64,000 nt of DNA from Mucilaginibacter sp. SG564. Lineage in GTDB: Bacteria; Bacteroidota; Bacteroidia; Sphingobacteriales; Sphingobacteriaceae. Every line of letters begins with the position of its first letter. The first letter of the stretch is position 1. The translations under genes were made by a program, and so were the position numbers. The stretch spans positions 124,001-188,000 of the forward strand of contig NZ_JABGNA010000012.1 in NCBI RefSeq assembly GCF_013149275.1, read 5' to 3'. This document shows, one piece after another, positions 7,214 through 16,091 of this stretch. The notes under the pieces were generated by a model. It was not told where the DNA came from and did no database searches. It saw only the letters and a list, made by a program, of their open reading frames with translations.

Positions 7214-9481
7214 ATGGCTTTTGATTTAGATATGATCAAAAAAGTTTACGATCGCTACAGCACCCGTGTGGATGCTGCCCGTAAAGCGACCGGTAAACAT
7301 CTAACCTTAACCGAGAAAATTTTATATGCCCACCTTTCTGAAGGCGATGCTCAAAAAGCGTTTGGCCGCGGAGTGGATTATGTTGATTTTGCACCAGACC
7401 GTGTAGCTATGCAGGATGCTACTGCTCAAATGGCCCTTTTGCAGTTTATGCAGGCTGGCCGTCCGCAGGTTGCTGTTCCTTCTACCGTACATTGCGATCA
7501 CCTGATACAAGCAAAAGTTGGCGCCGTTGCCGATTTAAATACTGCTGTTGACGTAAACCGTGAGGTTTATGATTTCCTGGCCTCTGTTTCTGATAAGTAT
7601 GGTATTGGCTTCTGGAAAGCAGGCGCTGGTATTATTCACCAGGTTGTTCTGGAAAACTATGCTTTCCCGGGTGGTATGATGATCGGTACCGATTCACACA
7701 CGCCTAACGCGGGTGGTTTGGGTATGATTGCCATTGGTGTTGGTGGTGCTGATGCTTGCGATGTAATGGCAGGCTTACCATGGGAACTTAAATTCCCTAA
7801 ACTGATTGGTGTTAAATTAACCGGAAAACTTTCTGGCTGGACATCAGCAAAAGACGTGATATTAAAAGTGGCTGGTATCCTTACCGTAAAAGGTGGTACA
7901 GGCGCTATTGTTGAATATTTTGGCGAAGGTGCACGTTCACTATCTGCCACAGGTAAAGGTACCATCTGTAATATGGGTGCCGAAATTGGCGCTACTACTT
8001 CTATCTTCGGATATGACGAAAAAGCGGCTGCTTACCTAACCGGTACTAAACGCGGCGATATTGCCGAGCTTGCCAATGCAATTGCCGAGCACTTAACCGG
8101 CGACGAGGAAGTTTACGCCAACCCTGAGCAATATTTTGACCAGGTTATCGAAATCAACCTGTCTGAACTGGAACCGCATGTAAATGGTCCGTTCACTCCG
8201 GATCTGGCATGGCCTATCTCTAAATTCGCTACCGCGGTTAAAGAAAACAACTGGCCTACCAAATTAGAAGTTGGTTTGATTGGTTCATGTACCAACTCAT
8301 CATACGAAGATATTACCCGTTCTGCTTCTATCGCGAAACAGGCTATCGATAAAAAATTAAAAACCAAAGCTGAGTTTACCATTACCCCAGGATCTGAGCT
8401 GGTACGTTACACGGTTGAACGTGATGGCTACCTGAATACTTTTGATCAAATGGGCGGTGTGGTATTAGCCAATGCTTGTGGTCCATGTATTGGTCAGTGG
8501 GCCCGTCATACCGACGATCCTACCCGTAAAAACTCTATCATCACTTCGTTTAACCGCAACTTTGCTAAACGTCAGGATGGTAACCCTAATACTCACGCTT
8601 TCGTGGCTTCGCCGGAAATTGTAACTGCTTTTGCTATCGCCGGCGATTTAACCTTTAACCCATTAACTGATACCCTGACCAACGAAAACGGTGAGCAGGT
8701 AAAATTTGATGAGCCACAAGGTATTGAAATGCCGGTAAAAGGCTACGCTGTTGAAGATGCAGGCTACCAGGCACCAGCCGAGGATGGCAGCACAGTTCAG
8801 GTTATTGTTGATCCAAAATCATCACGCCTGCAATTGCTGGAGCCGTTTAAAGCTTGGGAAGGTACCGATCTGAAAGGCTTAAAACTGTTGATCAAAGCCA
8901 AAGGTAAATGTACTACCGACCATATTTCTATGGCTGGCCCATGGTTAAAATTCCGTGGCCACCTGGATAACATATCTAACAATATGTTGATCGGCGCTAT
9001 CAACTATTTTAACAATACTGCTGATAGTGTTAAAAATGAACTGACCGGCGAATACGGTCCGGTACCGGCTACTCAACGCGATTACAAAGCGAATGGTATT
9101 GGCACCGTAGTAGTAGGCGACGAAAACTATGGCGAAGGTTCATCACGTGAGCACGCAGCGATGGAACCACGTCACTTAGGCGTACGTGCCATACTGGTAA
9201 AATCATTTGCCCGTATTCACGAAACCAACCTTAAAAAACAAGGTATGTTGGGTATCACTTTTGCCGATACCAACGACTATGATAAGATCCAGGAAGATGA
9301 TGTGATCGATATTGACGGCTTAACAACTTTTGCTCCGGGCAAACAGTTAACCGTTGTATTACACCACAAAGATGGATCTGTTGATTCGTTCCCGGTAAAC
9401 CATACCTATAACGACCAACAAATTGAATGGTTTAAAGCCGGCGGCGCGCTGAACATCATCCGCAAGCAAATGGCATCTTAA
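7214..9481 (+). CDS. acn: Aconitate hydratase
   Basis: A 755-residue TCA-cycle aconitase that interconverts citrate and isocitrate in the cytoplasm. The three [4Fe-4S] ligands are Cys359 in IGSCTNSSYED and Cys422 and Cys425 in ANACGPCIGQW. MIGTDSHTPNAGGLGMIAIG and GDENYGEGSSREHAAMEPRH are the substrate-binding blocks of the catalytic and swivel domains. Length and sequence resemble mitochondrial-type aconitase, normal in Bacteroidota, rather than the longer AcnA or AcnB of enterobacteria. It has its own terminator and no operon partner. The final exon-like C-terminus KQMAS is intact; nothing odd was seen. Confidence 0.97.
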   Translation: MAFDLDMIKKVYDRYSTRVDAARKATGKHLTLTEKILYAHLSEGDAQKAFGRGVDYVDFAPDRVAMQDATAQMALLQFMQAGRPQVAVPSTVHCDHLIQAKVGAVADLNTAVDVNREVYDFLASVSDKYGIGFWKAGAGIIHQVVLENYAFPGGMMIGTDSHTPNAGGLGMIAIGVGGADACDVMAGLPWELKFPKLIGVKLTGKLSGWTSAKDVILKVAGILTVKGGTGAIVEYFGEGARSLSATGKGTICNMGAEIGATTSIFGYDEKAAAYLTGTKRGDIAELANAIAEHLTGDEEVYANPEQYFDQVIEINLSELEPHVNGPFTPDLAWPISKFATAVKENNWPTKLEVGLIGSCTNSSYEDITRSASIAKQAIDKKLKTKAEFTITPGSELVRYTVERDGYLNTFDQMGGVVLANACGPCIGQWARHTDDPTRKNSIITSFNRNFAKRQDGNPNTHAFVASPEIVTAFAIAGDLTFNPLTDTLTNENGEQVKFDEPQGIEMPVKGYAVEDAGYQAPAEDGSTVQVIVDPKSSRLQLLEPFKAWEGTDLKGLKLLIKAKGKCTTDHISMAGPWLKFRGHLDNISNNMLIGAINYFNNTADSVKNELTGEYGPVPATQRDYKANGIGTVVVGDENYGEGSSREHAAMEPRHLGVRAILVKSFARIHETNLKKQGMLGITFADTNDYDKIQEDDVIDIDGLTTFAPGKQLTVVLHHKDGSVDSFPVNHTYNDQQIEWFKAGGALNIIRKQMAS

Positions 9482-9521
9482 TAAGCTCAAAGCCGAAAGG
9501 TTAAAGCTGAAAGCTAATATT

Positions 9522-9553
9522 AAAAAGCCTCCCTTTTTTGGGGAGGCTTTTTT
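9522..9553 (+). terminator. Intrinsic terminator of aconitase
   Basis: AAAAAGCCTCCC pairs with GGGAGGCTTTTTT across a T-rich loop, 40 bases past the stop codon. Confidence 0.88.
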
Positions 9554-9581
9554 GTTGATTGCACGTCCTTCTTGTCCACTA

Positions 9582-9671
9582 CGTCATTGCGAGCGCAGCG
9601 TGGCAATTCCCGATTTGCAGATCGGTTCTGTATAGTTAGGGATTGCCACGTCGTTCCTCCTCGCAATGACG
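9582..9671. repeat. Dispersed imperfect palindrome, copy 3
   Basis: The arm starting CGTCATTGCGAGCGCAGCGT pairs with an arm ending CTCCTCGCAATGACG, with a long inner loop. It lies between the convergent ends of aconitase and the nucleosidase gene. Its tip matches the TGTCA tips of the other copies, but the body differs, so it is probably a second subfamily. Confidence 0.8.
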
Positions 9672-9693
9672 CGTGGAGAGATTGTCATCCTAT

Positions 9694-10455
9694 CTATAAC
9701 ACCGCAAACATATTCCTAACAATCTCATAGGCATATTTGCTGGACACATTTTTTATAAAATCAGGAAAGTCAATAGATGAATGCTCATTAGATTCATCTG
9801 AGATTATTCTTAAAACCACGAAGGGGATCTCGTATTCATAACAAACCTGGGCTACGGCGGCGCCTTCCATCTCCACACATAGTATGTCTGGAATAGCAGC
9901 GTGTAATTGATCCTTATCAGCCTGATCAGCAAAGAATTTATCACCGCTGGCTATAGTTCCTTGAAACACCCGGGTTTTATGTAATAAAAAGCGCTCAATT
10001 TCATGCTCGTCGATAAACGAATGGATATGATCGCCAACAATCGCATCAACGGATTTTTTTGCGATGCTGATGTAATCAGAGTCAGCTTCAAAATAGGTTA
10101 CGCCCAGCAAAGGAATTTCGTGCCGAGGCATCAGCGGACGGGCATCCATATCATGTTGGATCAGGCGGTTGGCAACAACCACGTCCCCTATTTTCAATTC
10201 GGTATGGATAGCTCCTGCAACACCAATAAATATCAGATCGGTAATGTTAAACCTGGTGATCAAGCTAGTGACAGTAGTAGCTGCCGCAACTTTGCCCCAT
10301 CTGGAAAAAACCAGTACGGTTTTAATATTACTGATAGTTCCGGTATAATATGTTCTCCTGCCGAAAGAAACTTCTTCAATACCTGTCATCAAGTGAAGGA
10401 TGCTGTTAATTTCCTCATGCATGGCACCCATGATGCCTATTACTTTTTCGTTCAT
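9694..10455 (-). CDS. mtnN: MTA/SAH nucleosidase
   Basis: A 253-residue purine nucleoside phosphorylase-fold enzyme that cleaves adenine from methylthioadenosine and S-adenosylhomocysteine, feeding methionine salvage and the methyl cycle. GAMHEEI (Glu14 or Glu15) provides the water-activating acid, VEMEGAAVAQV (Glu195-Glu197) binds the ribose, and Asp220 in IISDESNEHS is the purine acid. IFIGVAGAI and TIASGDKF are further family blocks. It is about 20 residues longer than the E. coli enzyme. It lies 33 bases after the DUF985 cupin on the same strand, probably one transcript. Confidence 0.92.
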   Translation of the reverse strand: MNEKVIGIMGAMHEEINSILHLMTGIEEVSFGRRTYYTGTISNIKTVLVFSRWGKVAAATTVTSLITRFNITDLIFIGVAGAIHTELKIGDVVVANRLIQHDMDARPLMPRHEIPLLGVTYFEADSDYISIAKKSVDAIVGDHIHSFIDEHEIERFLLHKTRVFQGTIASGDKFFADQADKDQLHAAIPDILCVEMEGAAVAQVCYEYEIPFVVLRIISDESNEHSSIDFPDFIKNVSSKYAYEIVRNMFAVL

Positions 10456-10488
10456 ATGGTGGATGTTAATAGTTAAAAGTGGACTTAC

Positions 10489-10977
10489 CTATCGACAAAG
10501 CCGGTTAAATAAGTCATCAAAACGGGGATATGCGGCAGTCATATCTTCTTTTACCGCCATTTCAAATTCGCTGAAATCAAAGCCCGGAGCTACTGCGCAA
10601 CTTACCAGGCTAAAGCCCTCTTTCGAAGGTATTTCGGATGCGAACCAGGATCCGCCTGGTATAACAACAGAAAGCTCACCCGTATCTAATGCCGAAAGCT
10701 CGTATCGATGATAATTTCCGGCAACATCGATCATATGAATATAGAGTGGCGAACCGACGTGAAAATACCAAAGTTCATCGGATACTAACCGGTGAAAACC
10801 CGAAAAGTCTTCTCCTTCCAACAAGTAGTAAATGGATGTACAGGCTTGCTTAACGGCCGTTCCACCGGTCCGGCTTATTTGTTGTTCAGACCGAAACACC
10901 TCTTTATAATACCCACCCTCAGGATGTGGCTGCAACGTTAACCGTTGAACCCAATGAGCTGCATTTTGTGTATTCAT
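10489..10977 (-). CDS. DUF985 cupin protein
   Basis: A 162-residue single-domain cupin of the DUF985 (Cupin_5) family. HPEGGYYKEVFRS near residue 18 is the family signature; SIYYLLEGEDFSGFHRL and SDELWYFHVGSPLYIHMID form the beta-barrel strands with pocket histidines, and PGGSWFASE is the second cupin turn. The reaction is not known; relatives bind small carbohydrates or nucleotides. It sits between the peptide-binding lipoprotein (42-base gap) and the nucleosidase (33-base gap), so the three probably share a message, but the metabolic link is unclear. Confidence 0.85.
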   Translation of the reverse strand: MNTQNAAHWVQRLTLQPHPEGGYYKEVFRSEQQISRTGGTAVKQACTSIYYLLEGEDFSGFHRLVSDELWYFHVGSPLYIHMIDVAGNYHRYELSALDTGELSVVIPGGSWFASEIPSKEGFSLVSCAVAPGFDFSEFEMAVKEDMTAAYPRFDDLFNRLCR

Positions 10978-11019
10978 ATAGATAGAAGATTAAATAAATA
11001 GTTTTATAAAGTTCCCGCT

Positions 11020-12651
11020 TCAGGGGGCTTTAACTACCCTTTTCAACACCAATAAATTTTGTCCGTTAAGGCTATAGCCACTTATATTATTCTGGTATAG
11101 GTTCACCAGTTTATCGTAATACAATACCACCACCGGCGATTGCTCCATCACCAAACCGTCCATTTGCTGGTATAGCGCATAGCGGGCAGCATCATTTTTT
11201 TCATGATAGGTCTGCTCAAACAGCGCGTCGAATTTTTTATTGTTAAACCCTGTATAATTGGGTCCAAAAGGGATCTTATTTTTGGAGTAAAAAACCGACA
11301 AATAATTTTCACCATCAGGGTAATCGGCTATCCATTGACCGTAAAAAAAGTTTATGCCATTTTTGGCTACTAGTTCACGCAGGCTGGCACCCTGGGTAAT
11401 TTCTACACTGGTTTTGATACCTATCCGATCTAATTGCCCTTGTACATACTCTATCAAACTGCGGTAACCTACCGTGGTGGCTAATGAAATTTCGGGCAGG
11501 TTTTTACCATCCGGAAAACCGGCTTCGGCTAATAGTTGCCTGGCTTTTTCAGGGTCGTAAGTATAGCCTTTTACATTTTTACCGAAACCAGGCATTCCCT
11601 CCGGGATAAAACCTTCATAGCCAGGTGTGCCCATACTATTGCGCAGGTATTTCATCATTTTTTGCCTGTCGATAGCATAATTAATAGCCTGCCTTACTTT
11701 TAATATCTTTAGTGGTGACTTTTTTACTATGGCCAGGTTGGTATCTACCAATATGCCCAGGTACATGGTATTTAGATATGGAGCCGTATTCAGCACAAAT
11801 TTGCCCTGGTACTTTTGTGTCACCTTGCCAGATTTGGTCAGGATATCATCCCGGTAACTGCCATCAATATCATTTAAAAAATCAAGCTTCTTTTTTATAA
11901 ACTCCAGGAATGATGTTTGTTTATCAGCAATAAAGCTGGCTTTTACCGCATCGAGGTAAGGCAAGCGGTTACCCTTATTATCCTTCTCCCAGTATTTTTC
12001 GTTTTTAAGCAGCACCAATACCTCCCCTTCTTTCCAGTATTTAAACTTGAATGGACCTGTGCCGATGGGATGGCTCCTGAAATCTTTACCATAAAACTCC
12101 ACCACCTCTTTGGGCACAACAGAACAGTACTGCGCAGTAAGCATACTTAAAAAAGGGGCGAATGGCTGTTTAAGGCGGATATTAAAAGTACTATCATCAG
12201 GAGCAGTAAATGAGCGTTTCCCCTCTACTTTATCGCTAAATATCCAGGAGCCAGACGAGGCTACTTTAGGATCAATTAATCGCCCAAAACTATACACAAA
12301 ATCGGATGCTACAGCCTTGCGACCAACACCATCTTTAAAATGCGGGGCATCGTGAAAGTAAACATCATTGCGCAAATGAAAGGTATACAAAAGACCATCG
12401 GCAGATATATCCCAGCTTTTAGCAATACAGGGTATTACTTTCAAACTATCATTGATCTGTACCAGGCCATTAAAAACCTGGTTATCCATCCAAATGGTAT
12501 AATGATTACGGCAAAAGGCGGGATCGAGTGAAGTAAGACCTTCCTCCAGGTTAATATTAAAAATGGTTTTACCAGAATTTGAAGCCGCGTTACGGCAAGC
12601 GCTAAACTGAATGAACAGTACAGAAAACAATAACAAGCTCCATTTATTCAT
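11020..12651 (-). CDS. Peptide-type ABC substrate-binding lipoprotein
   Basis: A 543-residue family 5 extracellular solute-binding protein of the DppA/OppA type. The N-terminus has a lipobox, FSAC at about residues 16-19, so it is a lipoprotein. NLEEGLTSLDPAFCRN, the VKSGK-rich middle, RQAINYAIDRQKMMKYL and the QQMDGLVMEQSPVVVLYY end are in the family order. It would capture oligopeptides or similar ligands. No ABC permease or ATPase genes lie next to it, so it must pair with a transporter elsewhere or act as a sensor. It heads a likely three-gene unit with the cupin and mtnN. Confidence 0.88.
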   Translation of the reverse strand: MNKWSLLLFSVLFIQFSACRNAASNSGKTIFNINLEEGLTSLDPAFCRNHYTIWMDNQVFNGLVQINDSLKVIPCIAKSWDISADGLLYTFHLRNDVYFHDAPHFKDGVGRKAVASDFVYSFGRLIDPKVASSGSWIFSDKVEGKRSFTAPDDSTFNIRLKQPFAPFLSMLTAQYCSVVPKEVVEFYGKDFRSHPIGTGPFKFKYWKEGEVLVLLKNEKYWEKDNKGNRLPYLDAVKASFIADKQTSFLEFIKKKLDFLNDIDGSYRDDILTKSGKVTQKYQGKFVLNTAPYLNTMYLGILVDTNLAIVKKSPLKILKVRQAINYAIDRQKMMKYLRNSMGTPGYEGFIPEGMPGFGKNVKGYTYDPEKARQLLAEAGFPDGKNLPEISLATTVGYRSLIEYVQGQLDRIGIKTSVEITQGASLRELVAKNGINFFYGQWIADYPDGENYLSVFYSKNKIPFGPNYTGFNNKKFDALFEQTYHEKNDAARYALYQQMDGLVMEQSPVVVLYYDKLVNLYQNNISGYSLNGQNLLVLKRVVKAP

Positions 12652-12748
12652 GCAGAGCTAAATATATCAATTATTGAATTATCGATTTAGTGAATTGGTG
12701 ATTTATTACCTGGGGATGAAGATCATTAGTTCTTCTTGCTAACAAGTT

Positions 12749-12828
12749 TGTCATCCTGAGCGTAGCGAAGGATCTATTCATTAACCTGCATATCGTATAA
12801 TAGATGCTTCACTCCGTTCAGCATGACA
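12749..12828. repeat. Dispersed imperfect palindrome, copy 4
   Basis: The left arm contains TGTCATCCTGAGCGTAGCGA and the right arm ends CTCCGTTCAGCATGACA, with the shared inner motif GATCTATT/AATAGATG. It lies between the peptide-binding gene start and the recA terminator. Confidence 0.85.
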
Positions 12829-12846
12829 AGGGCGCTTTAAAAACAA

Positions 12847-12872
12847 GAAAGCCTCCCAAATGGGAGGCTTTC
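12847..12872 (-). terminator. Intrinsic terminator of recA
   Basis: GAAAGCCTCCC and GGGAGGCTTTC are perfect 11-base arms around AAAT, 46 bases past the recA stop on its strand. The stem resembles the aconitase terminator. Confidence 0.82.
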
Positions 12873-12917
12873 TAATATCAAAAATTCAAAATCCGAAATC
12901 GAAATTCCGAAATCAAT

Positions 12918-13925
12918 CTATTCTTCAACCAAACTTTCGCCGGTAACGGTTTCTTTAATTTTGGTTTCCAGTTCTTCCTGTAGTTCAGGGTTATCCAGGA
13001 TCAGTTGTTTAACCGCATCACGGCCCTGGCCCAAACGAGTTTCGCCATAGCTAAACCATGAACCCGCTTTTTTTATGATGTTATATTCAACACCCAGGTC
13101 GATGATCTCACCAGCTTTTGAAATACCCTCACCGAACATGATATCAAACTCGGCCACGCGGAACGGAGGAGCCACTTTATTCTTAACAATCTTCACCTTT
13201 ACGCGGTTACCTGAAACTTCGTCGGTATCTTTAATTTGTGATATACGGCGTACATCCAAACGTACCGAAGCATAAAATTTCAAAGCATTACCACCGGTAG
13301 TGGTTTCGGGGTTACCAAACATTACACCAATCTTATCTCGCAATTGGTTGATAAATATACAACAGCATCCGGTTTTGCTGATAGTACCTGTTAGTTTACG
13401 CAAGGCTTGCGACATTAAACGCGCGTGCAGACCCATTTTGGAATCGCCCATTTCGCCTTCAATTTCCGCTTTGGGAACCAAGGCGGCAACAGAGTCAACT
13501 ACCAGGATATCGATAGCGCCAGAACGGATCAGGTTATCGGCAATTTCCAGTGCCTGCTCACCATTGTCCGGCTGGGAGATCAACAGATTCTCTACATCCA
13601 CACCTAATTTTTTAGCATAGAAACGATCGAAAGCGTGCTCCGCATCAATAAACGCGGCGATGCCACCTTTTTTCTGTGATTCCGCAATGGCGTGGATAGC
13701 CAATGTGGTTTTACCTGACGATTCAGGTCCGTATATTTCAATAACCCTTCCTTTTGGTAAGCCGCCAACGCCTAAAGCGATATCCAGACCTAAGGAGCCG
13801 GTTGATATTACTTCTGTAGGTTCAATAACGGAATCACCCAACTTCATGATGGTACCTTTTCCGTATGATTTTTCCAGCTTATCTAAAGTAAGCTGTAATG
13901 CCTTCAATTTATCTGTGTTGCTCAT
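12918..13925 (-). CDS. recA: Recombinase RecA
   Basis: A 335-residue RecA that forms the ATP-dependent filament for homologous recombination and SOS induction. Walker A is GPESSGKT at 66-73; IDAEHAFD, ILVVDSVAALVPKAE and the L2-region GGNALKFYASVRLDVR are all intact. The C-terminus is acidic (EELETKIKETVTGESLVEE) as usual. A perfect TATATTTG box on its strand lies at 13943-13950, giving a short leader. No SOS box could be assigned. It is a single-gene unit with its own terminator. Confidence 0.98.
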   Translation of the reverse strand: MSNTDKLKALQLTLDKLEKSYGKGTIMKLGDSVIEPTEVISTGSLGLDIALGVGGLPKGRVIEIYGPESSGKTTLAIHAIAESQKKGGIAAFIDAEHAFDRFYAKKLGVDVENLLISQPDNGEQALEIADNLIRSGAIDILVVDSVAALVPKAEIEGEMGDSKMGLHARLMSQALRKLTGTISKTGCCCIFINQLRDKIGVMFGNPETTTGGNALKFYASVRLDVRRISQIKDTDEVSGNRVKVKIVKNKVAPPFRVAEFDIMFGEGISKAGEIIDLGVEYNIIKKAGSWFSYGETRLGQGRDAVKQLILDNPELQEELETKIKETVTGESLVEE

Positions 13926-13942
13926 CTTAAAAATTTCTAAAA

Positions 13943-13950
13943 CAAATATA
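13943..13950 (-). promoter_or_regulatory. Probable recA -7 promoter box
   Basis: TATATTTG on the minus strand is a full match to TAnnTTTG, 17 bases upstream of the recA start codon. Confidence 0.55.
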
Positions 13951-14009
13951 TAAATGTTTTATTTAAAAATACTAATTTTTTTAGTAATTTATTTACATGA
14001 TTAAATATT

Positions 14010-14087
14010 TGTCATGCTGAATGCAGTGAAGCATCTATTATAAGATATACAAGTTGATAAATAGATCCTTCGCTCCTCAGGATGACA
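14010..14087. repeat. Dispersed imperfect palindrome, copy 5
   Basis: The left arm TGTCATGCTGAATGCAGTGA pairs with a right arm ending CTTCGCTCCTCAGGATGACA. It is nearly the mirror of copy 4 and shares the inner GCATCTATTATA/AATAGATCC motifs. It lies between the recA promoter and the nth stop. Confidence 0.85.
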
Positions 14088-14132
14088 ATGCTTAATAATA
14101 ACAGATAAACTTACCTAACCCGCCACTAGCAA

Positions 14133-14894
14133 TCAAATATCTTTATCCACACTGCGTTTCTTTAGTTCCTTACTAATGGTATTCAGCGCTTTTTTCTTTT
14201 TGGCTTCTTTGGCTTTCCGGATCTTTGCTGCTTCGGCTTTTAATAAAGCCGTTTCGGTATTGTGCTGTTCATAGTATTTGCAAAACCAGGTAAGCGGACA
14301 TATTTCGCATTTAGGGCTCCGCGCCAGGCAAATATACCGGCCATGCAGTATGAGCCAATGATGAGCAACGCCTATATATTCTTTGGGAATGTGCTTGATC
14401 AATTGCTTTTCGACAGCCAACGGGGTGGTTGCATTATGCGTAAGGCCAATACGATTAGATACCCGGAACACATGCGTATCTACAGCCATGGCCGGTTCTT
14501 CGAAAATTACCGACGCGATAACATTGGCTGTTTTACGACCTACCCCAGGCATTTTTTGCAGGTTTTCGATACCCGCAGGTACTTCACTGTTAAAAACATC
14601 TACCAGCATTTTTCCCATACCTACTAAATGTTTGGCTTTATTATTAGGATAGCTTACACTCCGTATATAAGTAAAAACTTCTTCCGGAGTTGATGCGGCC
14701 AGGTCTTCGGGCGTAGGGAACCGTTCAAACAGCCTTGGTGTAACCTGGTTAATGCGTTTATCGGTGCATTGAGCCGACAAGATCACGGCAACCAATAATT
14801 GAAAAGGGTTATCGTAATGCAGTTCGGTAACGGGATTGGGTTGGTTTTTTGAAAAATATTCAACAAAATGGCGGTAGCGTTCGGCCTTAAGCAT
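14133..14894 (-). CDS. nth: Endonuclease III
   Basis: A 253-residue base-excision repair glycosylase/AP lyase for oxidised pyrimidines. The helix-hairpin-helix is MPGVGRKTANVI with catalytic Lys121, followed by catalytic Asp139 in VDTHVFRVSNR. The [4Fe-4S] ligands are Cys189, Cys196, Cys199 and Cys205. After the cluster there is a lysine-rich tail of about 45 residues (KIRKAKEAKKKKAL) that is absent from the 211-residue E. coli enzyme and may help DNA binding. Its upstream region contains a perfect 16-base-arm palindrome. Confidence 0.96.
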   Translation of the reverse strand: MLKAERYRHFVEYFSKNQPNPVTELHYDNPFQLLVAVILSAQCTDKRINQVTPRLFERFPTPEDLAASTPEEVFTYIRSVSYPNNKAKHLVGMGKMLVDVFNSEVPAGIENLQKMPGVGRKTANVIASVIFEEPAMAVDTHVFRVSNRIGLTHNATTPLAVEKQLIKHIPKEYIGVAHHWLILHGRYICLARSPKCEICPLTWFCKYYEQHNTETALLKAEAAKIRKAKEAKKKKALNTISKELKKRSVDKDI

Positions 14895-14936
14895 TTTTAA
14901 AATTAAGAATTTTTTTATGGTAAAGATCGTGCTCCT

Positions 14937-14974
14937 ATAGTTTAATACATATATTATAATATGTATTAAACTAT
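14937..14974. repeat. Perfect AT-rich palindrome upstream of nth
   Basis: Arms ATAGTTTAATACATAT and ATATGTATTAAACTAT are fully complementary over 16 bases around ATTATA. It lies 42 bases before the nth start codon and has no T-tract. It could be a dimeric operator for nth or a hairpin in an RNA; the sequence alone does not decide. Confidence 0.7.
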
Positions 14975-15007
14975 ATTATCAATTACACGATCCATATAAA
15001 ATAGAAA

Positions 15008-15084
15008 GGTTCATAAATCATGCCGGATGTTGGTTTCTGTTCTCTCGAACATCCGCCTCCATCAACAATTATGATCTATGAACC
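15008..15084. ncRNA. Nested stem-loop region downstream of a small gene
   Basis: An outer stem (GGTTCATAAATCAT, 15008-15021, with ATGATCTATGAACC, 15071-15084, one mismatch) encloses an inner stem (CGGATGTT with AACATCCG, 15024-15031 and 15048-15055). It starts 16 bases past the stop of the 64-residue gene on its strand. It may be a structured 3' end or a separate small RNA; transcription is not shown. Confidence 0.35.
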
Positions 15085-15100
15085 AGCAAGTTCGGAATAC

Positions 15101-15295
15101 TTAACGCAGGCTTTTAGAGTAGTCAAGTATCTGGTGTATAGTTTGTACCTTGGGTTTTTTGTTCAAAAGGTCCAAATCAGCGCGAATTGAATTGTAAAAT
15201 ATCAATTCGTCAGCACCCAGATTTTCTTGTGCATTCTCGTCCATTAAAGCCTGGTTGGCAATTCCATTTAATGTTGTTGTAAAGGTTTCATCCAT
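15101..15295 (-). CDS. Small protein of unknown function
   Basis: A 64-residue acidic, soluble, mostly helical protein starting MDETFTTTLNGIANQAL. It has no signal peptide, cysteines or membrane segment, and I recognise no family. Codon use resembles its neighbours, the frame is clean, and a nested stem-loop follows the stop, which supports a real gene. It stands alone between nth and the ECF sigma factor gene, all on one strand with gaps of about 200 bases. Its small size and acidic nature would suit a regulatory or protein-binding role, but this is only a guess. Confidence 0.6.
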   Translation of the reverse strand: MDETFTTTLNGIANQALMDENAQENLGADELIFYNSIRADLDLLNKKPKVQTIHQILDYSKSLR

Positions 15296-15437
15296 AAGCT
15301 TATTTTGTTGTAAATTTTATATGATTTATAACGGCGACTTAAAGATAATATTTTATCAAATGAAAATTAAATGAAATTTTTTTTACGGGTTAATTTTTAT
15401 CACCCTAAGTGAATAAGTTAAGTTATTAATCACAAAA

Positions 15438-15503
15438 AATCGGGCTATTGAAAAAAGACCACCACTTAACCAGCAGATCTATTGATCAACAGCCCGATTC
15501 TTT
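15438..15503 (-). terminator. Hairpin terminator of the ECF sigma gene
   Basis: AATCGGGCTATTG (15438-15450) pairs with CAACAGCCCGATT (15487-15499) with one mismatch across a 36-base loop. On the minus strand the stem is followed by a T-rich run. The long loop is unusual. Confidence 0.55.
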
Positions 15504-15506
15504 TTA

Positions 15507-16091
15507 TTAATTTTTTAAGCTCAACTCTTTACTCTGCATCATTTTGCGGAGGTTATTGAGGGCATAACGCATCCGGCCTAAAGCGGTGTTGATGCTTACT
15601 TCGGTTATATCAGCAATTTCTTTAAAGCTCATATCGCCAAAGTGGCGCATGATCAATACCTCTTTTTGCTCTGACGGTAAAAGCTGTATCAGCGTTTTCA
15701 AATCTTTATGGGTTTGCTCACGCACCATCCTGTCCTCGGTGCTTTCATCATAATTACCCAGTACTTCAAAAATATCAAAATCGTCGCCATTGCTGATCAT
15801 AGGCGCACGTTTTTCGCGACGGAAGTGGTCAATAACCAAATTATGTGCAATACGGGTTACCCAAGGTAAAAACTTACCTTCTTCGTTATACTTTCCAGCT
15901 TTCAGCGTATTGATAACTTTGATAAAGGTATCCTGAAAAATATCCTCGGCCAGATACTCGTCTTTTACAAGCAGGTAAATAGAGGTATATATTTTGGTCT
16001 GATATCGTCTGATCAACTCCACTAGCCCAGCTTCATCACCGGCAATGTATAGATGGATTAGATCCTGATCACTTTTCAATTGAAAATCCAT
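15507..16091 (-). CDS. ECF sigma factor
   Basis: A 194-residue sigma-70 family protein with only regions 2 and 4. AEDIFQDTFIKVI and GKFLPWVTRIAHNLVIDHFR are region 2, for core binding and -10 recognition; LPSEQKEVLIMRHFGDMSFK and EIADITEVSINTALGRMRYA are region 4. The spacer between is acidic (DDFDIFEVLGNYDEST). No anti-sigma factor lies next to it, so control is unclear. The conserved position and sequence suggest a general growth or envelope sigma factor of Bacteroidota rather than a SusC-linked FecI type. Confidence 0.93.
   Translation of the reverse strand: MDFQLKSDQDLIHLYIAGDEAGLVELIRRYQTKIYTSIYLLVKDEYLAEDIFQDTFIKVINTLKAGKYNEEGKFLPWVTRIAHNLVIDHFRREKRAPMISNGDDFDIFEVLGNYDESTEDRMVREQTHKDLKTLIQLLPSEQKEVLIMRHFGDMSFKEIADITEVSINTALGRMRYALNNLRKMMQSKELSLKN

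Noticed and set aside
10003..10476. Plus-strand gene opposite mtnN
   Set aside because: It lies wholly opposite a clear nucleosidase with all motifs and has no family features; the same holds for other antisense frames.
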